Source: Bryobacteraceae bacterium (GTDB lineage: Bacteria; Acidobacteriota; Terriglobia; Bryobacterales; Bryobacteraceae). From it: 64,000 nucleotides of DNA. This document shows, piece by piece, positions 57,237 to 64,000 of this stretch. The position numbers were made by a program, and so were the translations under genes. The stretch's first letter is position 1. The number at the start of each line of letters is the position of its first letter. The DNA is taken from assembly GCA_019748195.1 (NCBI GenBank), contig JAIEPW010000021.1, forward strand, positions 1 through 64,000, written 5' to 3'. Below the pieces are notes generated by a model that did no database searches, was not told where the DNA came from, and saw only the letters and a program-made list of their open reading frames with translations.

Positions 57237-57330
57237 GCGGCACTGACGTGATGAGCCCGCGGAGACTACCGACGTAATCTGAGATTGGCACGCGTGAAAA
57301 CAACGCAGTGCTTTTTTCGGAGGAGAAAAA

Positions 57331-58005
57331 ATGAGGAATAAGTCGCTCTGGCTGGCATTGCTGTTGCCTGCTTTGTGTCTCGCGGCGCCGATCCGTCTGG
57401 ATTTTTCCAGCGAGGACGGAGTGCCGCAGGGTGCGCTGGTCGAGTTTAACGGCGCCGCGCGCACGTTTACCTTCCTGGACGCCCCCAACGGCTGGGATTT
57501 CACAATCAACTATTCGGACGATCCGGCGCTTGTCGGTCTGAAGGGTAAGCTGGATGGGACCTGGACCATCGGCGCGCTGACGATGATGGCGGGCGGACTG
57601 GAAACCGCGCCGGTAATTGGCACGGGAACCCTGATCATCTCCGATGGCGCAAACCAGTTGGTGGCAAACCTCACCTGGAATGCGATCGCGTCTTTCGGCG
57701 GCATCATCGGCCTGAACCCCGATCTTCTGCCGAATATCACCAATATCACTTATAGCGGCAGCAATTCCGGTTTGCAGGAACTGTTCCGAAACTCGGCCGC
57801 TACCGGAATCCTCAGCCTGCAATTGCCGGACAGCCCTTCGCTGTCGAGGTTGCTGCAGAACGGCACGGACCGGACCACCTATTCCGGACTCATTGTGTCG
57901 CCGAGCCAGGCCGAAGAGCCGGTTCCGGAGCCGTCCCTGGCATGGGGCGTCGCGCTGGCCGGCGCCGCGTTCGCGGTCTATTCGCGAAAACGCCGCGCCG
58001 CCTGA
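57331..58005 (+). CDS. PEP-CTERM sorting domain protein
   Basis: A 224-residue exported protein with a signal peptide (MRNKSLWLALLLPALCLAAP), a beta-rich mature domain and the C-terminal signal VPEPSLAWGVALAGAAFAVY followed by SRKRRAA (Pro-Glu-Pro, membrane helix, basic tail). AGGAG lies 6 nt before the ATG. Apart from the sorting signal it does not resemble the first PEP-CTERM protein of this window. Expected fate: cleavage by exosortase and surface or matrix release. It has its own strong terminator. Confidence 0.92.
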   Translation: MRNKSLWLALLLPALCLAAPIRLDFSSEDGVPQGALVEFNGAARTFTFLDAPNGWDFTINYSDDPALVGLKGKLDGTWTIGALTMMAGGLETAPVIGTGTLIISDGANQLVANLTWNAIASFGGIIGLNPDLLPNITNITYSGSNSGLQELFRNSAATGILSLQLPDSPSLSRLLQNGTDRTTYSGLIVSPSQAEEPVPEPSLAWGVALAGAAFAVYSRKRRAA

Positions 58006-58023
58006 ATTCCAATCTTGGTTGGG

Positions 58024-58065
58024 GCGCCGGTTCGCCGCCATAACGCCGGCGAGCCGGTGCTTTTT
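58024..58065 (+). terminator. Intrinsic terminator of the second PEP-CTERM gene
   Basis: A 14-bp stem (58024-58037 with 58047-58060, two G-U pairs) with a 9-nt loop is directly followed by TTTTT (58061-58065), 19 nt after the stop codon. Nothing else is recognised in the remaining spacer to 58211. Confidence 0.9.
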
Positions 58066-58211
58066 CTACACACTCCATCGAACCTTCAAGGCTGCGCCAA
58101 AGGACTGGTAGCAGCACTAGCAAGCGGCATCCCTAATCAGAACCGGCGTCTTGCAACGCTGCATCAACGCGGAATTCTTCCGGACTTTGCAGCGCGGGTT
58201 AAGGAAATTTG

Positions 58212-59132
58212 TTACTGCTTCTTCACTTGCGGCGCGAACAGCTTGTCCGCGCGGGAGAGCAACCAGCGGGCCCGCCGCTGCGAGGCCAGGTTCAACTGCC
58301 GGTAGCTGGGCGCGGCGTTGAGATCCACCTTCAGCGCGTCGTTCAATAGCTTCTGGAATTCGGCGCGATCCTTGCGGACCACGGATACGGCCTCCGCATA
58401 GCTCACCAGCGGTCCTGCCTGCGCGCCCTTGCCGAGCGCCATGGCGCGATCGAAATGGAACTTCGCGTTGGCGAACTTGTCGCCCTTGGGCTTCAGGCGA
58501 TTCATCTCGTAGTTGACCAGGAAGCCGTGGATGACCCCGTTCTCATAGGCCTCGTCGAGTTCCAGGCAGCGCTCGATCAACGCTTCGATACGCGGAATCT
58601 CCGGCGCCATGAACAGGTCCCGCGACACCGACAAAGCCGCCGCCCAGCCCAATGAAGTCCAGTAGGCGAACGGGATGTCTTCTTTCTTCAGCTTCTTCAC
58701 GGCTTGCGCGGGGTTGGCCTTCAACTCGTCGCGGAAGGCAGGATACTTCAGTTCCAGGCCGCGCAGCCCGTAGTCCCGGCCCCGGAGGTACAACTTCTTG
58801 GCCCGCGCGCGCATCAAGGTGGCGGTGGGACGCTCGCGATCCTCCAGTTCCTCGGCGTCCTGCTGAACGAAGGCGTAGGAGTATTGCGTGAAGCCGCTGG
58901 AGGCGGCCAGCAGCAGGTCCTTGTTCTTCGGGCTTTCGACCAGCAGCGTCTCGATCAACTTCAGCGTGAACGGGACGGCGTCGCGAATCAGCTCTGGATC
59001 GTCGTCCGCCGCGAAGCTGGGCGCCAGGCCGGCCATGGCGTTCCCCAATTGGTTCACCGCGTACTTCTTGACGGAGCATCCGCCGGCGGCGAGCGCCGCC
59101 GTCAACACCAGGAACACGGGAGATCGCCTCAT
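58212..59132 (-). CDS. TatT-like TRAP transporter lipoprotein
   Basis: A 306-residue lipoprotein: signal peptide with lipobox AAGG-Cys19, then an all-helical, TPR-like protein. LLVESPKNKDLLLAASSGFTQYSYAFVQQDAEELED is characteristic of the TatT family (the periplasmic T component described in Treponema TRAP transporters that forms trimers with the substrate-binding P component). No dctP, dctQ or dctM gene is nearby, so it may act with a remote transporter or have another role. The gene is 10 nt from the dehydrogenase gene end on the same strand. Confidence 0.82.
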   Translation of the reverse strand: MRRSPVFLVLTAALAAGGCSVKKYAVNQLGNAMAGLAPSFAADDDPELIRDAVPFTLKLIETLLVESPKNKDLLLAASSGFTQYSYAFVQQDAEELEDRERPTATLMRARAKKLYLRGRDYGLRGLELKYPAFRDELKANPAQAVKKLKKEDIPFAYWTSLGWAAALSVSRDLFMAPEIPRIEALIERCLELDEAYENGVIHGFLVNYEMNRLKPKGDKFANAKFHFDRAMALGKGAQAGPLVSYAEAVSVVRKDRAEFQKLLNDALKVDLNAAPSYRQLNLASQRRARWLLSRADKLFAPQVKKQ

Positions 59133-59142
59133 CCGTTCTAGG

Positions 59143-60099
59143 CTACTCCGGAATCAGCATCACCTTCAAAACGCCTTTTTCGGCGGCCCGCCGGAATGCG
59201 CGAGGGGCATCGGCCAGGAGGAAGCGGTCCGCGATCATGGCATCCAGATTGAGCTTGCCGGATTTGATCAGGCGCATGGCCGGTTCGAAGCGGCCGCAGC
59301 GCGAGCCGACCAGCGTCACTTCGTTGACGATCATGGGCGCGGTATGGATGGTCACGGCTTCATGCACGGTGGACTTCATCACCACCGTGCCCCGGGGCTG
59401 GACCATGGTGACGGCGGTTTGCAGACCTTCCGCCGAGCCCGTGGCATCCACGACGAAGGGATACGCGGCGGCGGGCAGCTTGCGGCCGGCAATCTCCGTT
59501 TCGACTCCCGCCGCCTCGGTGATCGCCAGCTTGTCGCGGTGCCGCCCGAATTGATGCACGCGGGCGCCGTGCGCAGCCAGCACCTGAGCGATCAGCAGCC
59601 CGAGCTTGCCGTCGCCGAGCACGGCCACCCGCTCCCCGCGCGCGATCTTGACCTGATCCAGGATTTCGCAGGCGGCGGCTACGGGCTCCACGAAAACCGC
59701 GTGCTCATTGGAAACGGGGGCCGGGACCTCGTGCAAGTTCGCGATGGGAAGCGTGAGGTACTCGGCGAACGCGCCGGGATGCTCGACGATGCCCAGAACG
59801 GTGCGGCGGGGGCAATGGCGTCCCAACCCGCGGCGGCACCAGTCGCAGCGGCGGCAGGCGAGGTTGATCTCGCCGGTGACGCGCTTCCCCCTCAAGGTGG
59901 CGTCGGCGGCATCGGTCACCTCGCCCACGAACTCGTGGCCGGGCGTGCCGTGGAAGCCGTAGTAGCCGCGCTGCAGTTCCAGGTCGGTGTTGCAGATGCC
60001 GGCGGCAAGCACGCGGATGCGGGCGAAGTCGCGGGGGATGCGCGGCAAGGGCCGGGTGATCACGCGGACGCGGCCCTGGGCGAGATGTACGGCGATCAC
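59143..60099 (-). CDS. Zinc-type medium-chain alcohol dehydrogenase
   Basis: A 318-residue MDR enzyme. The catalytic-zinc ligands Cys in AAGICNTDLEL and the GHEFVGEV motif are present, as is the structural-zinc lobe (CRRCDWCRRGLGRHC, four cysteines). The nucleotide-binding domain has LGDGKLGLLIAQ. It oxidises an alcohol or polyol with NAD(P), substrate unknown; the sequence resembles L-threonine or sorbitol dehydrogenase relatives. The GTG start at 60099 overlaps the stop of the Cdd1-like gene as GTGA, which decides the start within a longer open frame. Confidence 0.9.
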   Translation of the reverse strand: MIAVHLAQGRVRVITRPLPRIPRDFARIRVLAAGICNTDLELQRGYYGFHGTPGHEFVGEVTDAADATLRGKRVTGEINLACRRCDWCRRGLGRHCPRRTVLGIVEHPGAFAEYLTLPIANLHEVPAPVSNEHAVFVEPVAAACEILDQVKIARGERVAVLGDGKLGLLIAQVLAAHGARVHQFGRHRDKLAITEAAGVETEIAGRKLPAAAYPFVVDATGSAEGLQTAVTMVQPRGTVVMKSTVHEAVTIHTAPMIVNEVTLVGSRCGRFEPAMRLIKSGKLNLDAMIADRFLLADAPRAFRRAAEKGVLKVMLIPE

Positions 60100-60380
60100 T
60101 TCGCGCCCGCCTTGCGGACACGGCTCCAATACCACCAGTTCTGCTTTTCCAGGCTCAACCGGGGGTTGCGGGCCTGCTCGATGGCGCACCGGAACACGTC
60201 CAGAACACAAGGATCCTGCCGCGACCCGGTCAGCCGTTCCAGCTTTTTGTATAGTTTCCCGGCGTCCTGTTTCGCGAGGTGATCGACGTCGCGGATGCCG
60301 AGCAGGTCGAAGTCTCGCAGCGTCGCCTTCCCGACGCCGCGCAGTTCCTTGAGTTGACGTTCGTTCATGGAAACTCTCAT
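60096..60380 (-). CDS. Cdd1-like helix-hairpin-helix protein
   Basis: A 94-residue protein matching the 'pathogenicity locus' Cdd1 family: an N-terminal helix-hairpin-helix (LKELRGVGKATLRDFDLLGI) that could contact nucleic acid, then the family signature TGSRQDPCVLDVFRCAIEQA and a tryptophan-rich end (NWWYWSRV). Function is unknown. Two in-frame ATGs (60380 and 60368) are possible; neither has a clear ribosome-binding site. It is coupled to the downstream dehydrogenase, and its start is 11 nt from that of the divergent threonine synthase gene. Confidence 0.8.
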   Translation of the reverse strand: MRVSMNERQLKELRGVGKATLRDFDLLGIRDVDHLAKQDAGKLYKKLERLTGSRQDPCVLDVFRCAIEQARNPRLSLEKQNWWYWSRVRKAGAK

Positions 60381-60391
60381 TCTAGTAGTTC

Positions 60392-61702
60392 ATGCTCGCC
60401 GAGCTGGTCTGCTGGGAACGCGAGTGCCGCGCGCGCTACCCCATCACCGAGGTCATCTACACCTGTCCGAAGTGTGGCGGGTTGCTGGAGGCCGACTATT
60501 CCGGCTCCCCCGGTGATCCGGAATCGCTGAAGGTCGTGTTCCGCAGGCGGCGGATGAACAACACGCCGCTGGAGCAGAGCGGCGTATGGCGGTATCGCGA
60601 AATGTTCCCGTTCCTCGACGATTACTCCCATGCGGTGACGTTGCGGGAGGGGAACACGCCATTGCTGGATGCGCCTCGCGCGGCCGCGTATGGGGGCCTG
60701 AGGTCGCTCACGTTCAAGCATCAGGGTTACAATCCGACGGGCTCCTTCAAGGACAACGGAATGACCGCGGGAGCGGCGCAGGCGCGCCGCCTGGGGATGT
60801 CGCGCGTGGCCTGCGTTTCCACCGGGAACACGTCCGCTTCCATGGCGGCTTATGCCTCTGCCGGGGGCATGCAGCCGATCATTTTTCTGCCGCACGGCAA
60901 CATCGCGCACGGAAAGCTCGCCCAGGCGCTGGAGTACGGCGCGCGGACGTTCCAGGTGGAGGCGAACTTCGATCAGATTCTCGCGCTGGTGCGGACGCTG
61001 ACGGAGCGGCTCGGCATTTACCTGCTGAACTCGATCAACCCGTTCCGCATCGAGGGTCAGAAGAGCATCATGATCGAGATGCTGGACCAGCGCGACTGGC
61101 GGGCGCCGGACTGGGTGGTGGCGCCGGGTGGAAATCTCGGCAACGTTTCGGCATTCGGCAAGGCTCTCCGCGAACTTCGCGACTGGGGCTTCGTGGATCG
61201 CTTGCCGCGGCTGGCGGTGATTCAGGCGGAAGGCGCGTCGCCCTTCCACGAGTATTGGAAACGCGGCGGAGAATTTCGCGGCGTGGAGAATCCGGAAACG
61301 CTGGCAACCGCGATCCGCATTGGCGATCCGGTGTCCTGGCACAAGGCGGGATACGAAGTTTGCGAATCGCGCGGCGCGGTGGAAAGCGTCACCGAACAGG
61401 AGATCGCCGACGCGAAGGCGATCGTCGGATTATGCGGGATCGGATGTGAACCGGCATCGGCGGCGACGCTGGCCGGCATCCGCAAGCTGACCGCCGCCGG
61501 CGTGATGGATCCGGACGCGGACGTGGTCGCGATCCTGACGGGCAACGTTCTCAAGGATCCGGATTACATCTACCGCTATCACACCGGGGCCTTGAAGGCG
61601 CCCGGCGGAGGCGCGATCGCGTCCACGTATGGGAACCGGCCGGTGGTGGTTCCTAATGATGCGGAGCGGATCGCGGCGATGCTGGAGGACCGCTTAGACT
61701 AG
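60392..61702 (+). CDS. thrC: Threonine synthase
   Basis: A 436-residue PLP enzyme that converts O-phosphohomoserine to threonine. An N-terminal zinc-ribbon-like stretch (Cys7, Cys12, Cys25, Cys28) precedes the fold type II core with the PLP lysine Lys120 in NPTGSFKDNGM; the phosphate-binding and domain motifs VSTGNTSASMAAYA, VVAPGGNLGN and LTGNVLKDPD are present. This is the archaeal/plant-like (class II) form. The rest of the threonine pathway, apart from lysC at 15 kb, is outside the window. Its last 9 nt overlap the end of the convergent ypdA-like gene. Confidence 0.95.
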   Translation: MLAELVCWERECRARYPITEVIYTCPKCGGLLEADYSGSPGDPESLKVVFRRRRMNNTPLEQSGVWRYREMFPFLDDYSHAVTLREGNTPLLDAPRAAAYGGLRSLTFKHQGYNPTGSFKDNGMTAGAAQARRLGMSRVACVSTGNTSASMAAYASAGGMQPIIFLPHGNIAHGKLAQALEYGARTFQVEANFDQILALVRTLTERLGIYLLNSINPFRIEGQKSIMIEMLDQRDWRAPDWVVAPGGNLGNVSAFGKALRELRDWGFVDRLPRLAVIQAEGASPFHEYWKRGGEFRGVENPETLATAIRIGDPVSWHKAGYEVCESRGAVESVTEQEIADAKAIVGLCGIGCEPASAATLAGIRKLTAAGVMDPDADVVAILTGNVLKDPDYIYRYHTGALKAPGGGAIASTYGNRPVVVPNDAERIAAMLEDRLD

Positions 61703-62674
61703 CTTGCGGGCGATGTCTTCGGCGATCTTGCCGCCGTGGAAACGCCCGTTTTCGATGAAGATCTCGCCGGTCGCCATGCCGGCGACGATGCAGCCCGCCA
61801 GGTAGATGCCCTTTCGCGAGCTCTCCAGCGTTTCGGGGTCGGTGACGGGGCGGGCGCGGGAATCATCCATCTCGATCCCATGCCGCTCCATGAACTCGAA
61901 GTCCGGATGATAGCCGGTCATCGCGAACACGAAATCGTTCCCGATGGTCACTTCGCCTTCGGGTGTTTGCAGGCGGGCGGAATCGGGTCGAATTTCGAGA
62001 ACACGGGAACGGAAGTACGCCTTGATCTCGCCGGCGGCGATGCGGTTCTCGATATTGGGTTTGATCCAGTATTTGACCGACTTCGAAATCCCCTCGCCGC
62101 GGTGCACCAGCGTGACGCGCGCCCCCGACCAGTGGAGTTCCAGGGCGGCGATCGCGGCGGAGTTTTTCGCGCCGACCACGAGCACATCCTGGTTGTAGTA
62201 GGGATGGGCTTCCTTGTAGTAGTGAATCACCTTGGGCAGATGCTCGCCCGGAACGTGCATCATGTTGGGGCGGTCATAGTATCCGGTGGCGAGGATGACT
62301 TTCGCGGCCGCGAACGCTTGCGGGCATCCGCGATCATCGGCGGCGCGGACAAGGAAATCGCCGTCCTGCCCTTCAATACGCTCTACGGTCTGATACTGGC
62401 GGATGTCGAGCGCGTAGTGTTCGGCGACGCGGCGGTAGTACTTCAGGGCTTCCGTGCGTGTGGGCTTTTCGCCCATCGCCGTCATGGGCAGATCGCCGAT
62501 TTCCAGCAACTCCGGCGTGGTGAAGAAAGTCATGTGGGTGGGGTAGTTGTAGATCGAATTGACCACGCAACCTTTCTCCACCAGCACGGGGCGCAGACCT
62601 TTGCGGGCGAGTTCAATCCCGCACGCCAGGCCCGTTGGGCCGGCGCCGACAATCACAACATCGAAGCGTTCCAT
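61694..62674 (-). CDS. ypdA: YpdA-type FAD-dependent bacillithiol disulfide reductase
   Basis: A 326-residue flavoprotein. The FAD-binding GAGPTGLACGIELA is at the N-terminus, a second Rossmann motif for NADPH is VVGAKNSAAIAALEL, and the C-terminal GCIVAGMATGEIFIENGRFHG closes the FAD site. This pattern is that of YpdA, which reduces oxidised bacillithiol using NADPH. Bacillithiol is made by some Acidobacteriota, which supports the assignment. No bsh genes are in the window. The gene is 6 nt downstream of alaS on the same strand. Confidence 0.9.
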   Translation of the reverse strand: MERFDVVIVGAGPTGLACGIELARKGLRPVLVEKGCVVNSIYNYPTHMTFFTTPELLEIGDLPMTAMGEKPTRTEALKYYRRVAEHYALDIRQYQTVERIEGQDGDFLVRAADDRGCPQAFAAAKVILATGYYDRPNMMHVPGEHLPKVIHYYKEAHPYYNQDVLVVGAKNSAAIAALELHWSGARVTLVHRGEGISKSVKYWIKPNIENRIAAGEIKAYFRSRVLEIRPDSARLQTPEGEVTIGNDFVFAMTGYHPDFEFMERHGIEMDDSRARPVTDPETLESSRKGIYLAGCIVAGMATGEIFIENGRFHGGKIAEDIARKLV

Positions 62675-62680
62675 AACCGC

Positions 62681-64000
62681 TTACAACATCCCTTCCACGC
62701 TGCGATAGACCTTGTCCAGGGCGGCAGGCAACGCACCCGCGTCCTTGCCGCCGGCTTCCGCCATATCCGGTCGTCCGCCGCCCTTGCCGCCGACTGCCTC
62801 GGCCACCGAGCCGGCGAGCTTACCGGCATGAACCTTGGCGGTCAAGTCCTTGGTAACCCCGGCGACGATGGAGACGCTGCCATTCTCGGCCGCGGCCAGA
62901 ACCACCACAGCGGTTTTCCATTTGTTGCGCAGCAGGTCCACCATGGTGCGCAACTGGGCGCGATCCATGCCGGCGACCTGCGCGGAAAGAACCTTTACGT
63001 CCTTGATGTCGCGGACCGAGGTCTCCAACTCGGCGGCCTGCGCCAGTGCCACCTTGGATTTCAGGACGTCCAGTTGCCGCTCCAACTCGCGTTCGCGGGA
63101 GAGCAGTTTTTCCACCTGTTCGGTCAACTCCGGTTCGGAGGTCTTCAGCATCCCCGCCACGCGCTGCAGAGATTCGGTGGCCTCGCGGAACTTGTGGAGA
63201 GCCCCCTGCCCGGTGATGACTTCGATGCGGCGAACTCCGGCCGAAATGGAGCCTTCGTACACGATCTTTGCCAGTCCGATATCGCCCGTACGAGTGACAT
63301 GCGTTCCGCCGCAGAGCTCGGTGGAGAAACCGGGAATCTCCACTACGCGGACGATGTCGCCGTACTTTTCGCCGAACAATGCCATCGCGCCCTTGGACAA
63401 TGCCTGGTCGATGGGGAGGATTTCGGTTTGGACACCGGTGTTCTTCAGGATCTCTTCGTTCATCAGGCGTTCCACTTCGGCGAGTTCGTCAGCGTCCATC
63501 GCGGTGTAGTGCGTGAAGTCGAAGCGGAGCCGGCCGGGCTCGACGACGGAACCGGCTTGTTTCACGTGCGTGCCGAGAACCTTGCGGAGCGCGGCGTGCA
63601 GCAGGTGTGTGGCCGTGTGATTGCGCATGGTGGAGCGGCGCAACGACTCCGCGACGCGGGCGGTAAGAGGCTCACCCGCCACCATCGGCGCCAACGTCCG
63701 GATCTTGTGAACGGAGAGACCGGGTACGGCGGAGTAGGTGCTTTCGACGATAGCGGCCCGTTCGCCGGCCTGATTGAACAGCTCACCCTGATCTCCGACC
63801 TGGCCGCCGGCCTCGGCGTAGAACGGCGTGCGATCGAGAACCAGCTCAGCGGTGACGCCGGCGGGCAGCGAATCGACCAGTTTTTGCTGCTGGAGGAAAG
63901 CGACGGCGTGGGTGGCGTGCTCCTCCATGCGGTCCCGCAGGAACTCGGTACGGCCCTTCGCCAGCAGGTCCTGGTATACCGGCGCGATTTGCGCCTTCTC
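62681..64000 (-). CDS. alaS: Alanyl-tRNA synthetase, C-terminal part (5' end outside window)
   Basis: The visible 439 residues are the C-terminal half of AlaRS; the frame is open through the window edge, so the gene starts beyond 64000. The editing domain is recognisable by the zinc-binding NHTATHLLH and ELCGGTHV motifs, and the C-Ala domain by GRPDMAEAGGKD. The enzyme charges tRNA-Ala and clears misacylated Ser and Gly. An internal ATG at 63928 is not the start. It forms a transcription unit with the downstream ypdA gene. Confidence 0.97.
   Translation of the reverse strand, partial: EKAQIAPVYQDLLAKGRTEFLRDRMEEHATHAVAFLQQQKLVDSLPAGVTAELVLDRTPFYAEAGGQVGDQGELFNQAGERAAIVESTYSAVPGLSVHKIRTLAPMVAGEPLTARVAESLRRSTMRNHTATHLLHAALRKVLGTHVKQAGSVVEPGRLRFDFTHYTAMDADELAEVERLMNEEILKNTGVQTEILPIDQALSKGAMALFGEKYGDIVRVVEIPGFSTELCGGTHVTRTGDIGLAKIVYEGSISAGVRRIEVITGQGALHKFREATESLQRVAGMLKTSEPELTEQVEKLLSRERELERQLDVLKSKVALAQAAELETSVRDIKDVKVLSAQVAGMDRAQLRTMVDLLRNKWKTAVVVLAAAENGSVSIVAGVTKDLTAKVHAGKLAGSVAEAVGGKGGGRPDMAEAGGKDAGALPAALDKVYRSVEGML

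Noticed and set aside
57285-57325. Sigma-54 promoter for the second PEP-CTERM gene (TGGCACG present near 57287)
   Set aside because: The required TTGC(A/T) -12 element is missing at the correct spacing.

Overview
The window is a 64 kb chromosomal stretch of a GC-rich, diderm, free-living bacterium. The best guess is an acidobacterium of the Bryobacteraceae/Solibacteraceae type. This is inferred from the combination of a very large Oar-like TonB-dependent receptor with a carboxypeptidase-regulatory N-terminus, lipid A and Kdo genes (lpxD, waaA, lpxK), PEP-CTERM sorted proteins, a membrane Ser/Thr kinase, a YpdA-type (bacillithiol-linked) reductase and many short secreted proteins. No marker rRNA is present to confirm it. 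No IS element, phage gene, tRNA, rRNA or CRISPR array was found. The only mobile-type genes are one toxin-antitoxin pair and one antitoxin remnant. No gene-free stretch exceeds 300 bases.

Layout. 1-5.3 kb: cold shock gene (cut by the edge), then a leftward cluster of alpha/beta hydrolase, TetR regulator and TonB-dependent receptor, with a clear TTGACA promoter in front of tetR flanked by two copies of a 9-bp repeat. 5.4-11.5 kb: hybrid histidine kinase, GT-C type membrane protein, Asp-box (sialidase-like) protein, acetyltransferase, nadD. 11.5-16.9 kb: an unusual single-ORF fusion of Kdo transferase (WaaA) and tetraacyldisaccharide 4'-kinase (LpxK) coupled to nadD; then lysC overlapped with cmk. 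16.9-22.4 kb: VapBC-like pair, a stand-alone PilB/GspE ATPase, an AbrB-type antitoxin remnant and a large S9 peptidase. 22.4-29.3 kb: glutamate synthase gltB-gltD with a divergent LysR regulator (GltC-like arrangement) and a well-formed shared control region. 29.3-36.3 kb: S41 protease, zinc-ribbon Ser/Thr kinase with a polytopic membrane half, radical SAM/SPASM protein, class II photolyase and a TIGR01777 epimerase-like protein.

36.3-45.2 kb: a compact leftward run (DUF6526, lpxD, LOG-family, RsbU-like phosphatase, K+ channel, nnr, tsaE) in which every junction overlaps or is under 15 nt. 45.2-52.3 kb: many small secreted proteins (lipocalin, DinB-like, META-DUF4377), a penicillin-binding protein with a structured leader and a well-placed upstream mini-ORF, YjbQ, 3-methyladenine glycosylase, a Cys/Met/His-rich small protein and the first PEP-CTERM protein. 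52.5-58 kb: MocR regulator, single-domain response regulator with a five-PAS histidine kinase, and a second PEP-CTERM protein. 58.2-64 kb: TatT-like lipoprotein, zinc-type dehydrogenase, Cdd1-like helix-hairpin-helix protein, threonine synthase, YpdA-like reductase and the 3' part of alaS.

Most genes are housekeeping or envelope functions. The items most worth checking are the WaaA-LpxK fusion, the K+ channel with a GYYE selectivity filter, the predicted leaderless lysR and its control region, the tetR promoter/operator, the penicillin-binding protein leader and the antitoxin remnant lying in frame behind the S9 peptidase stop codon.
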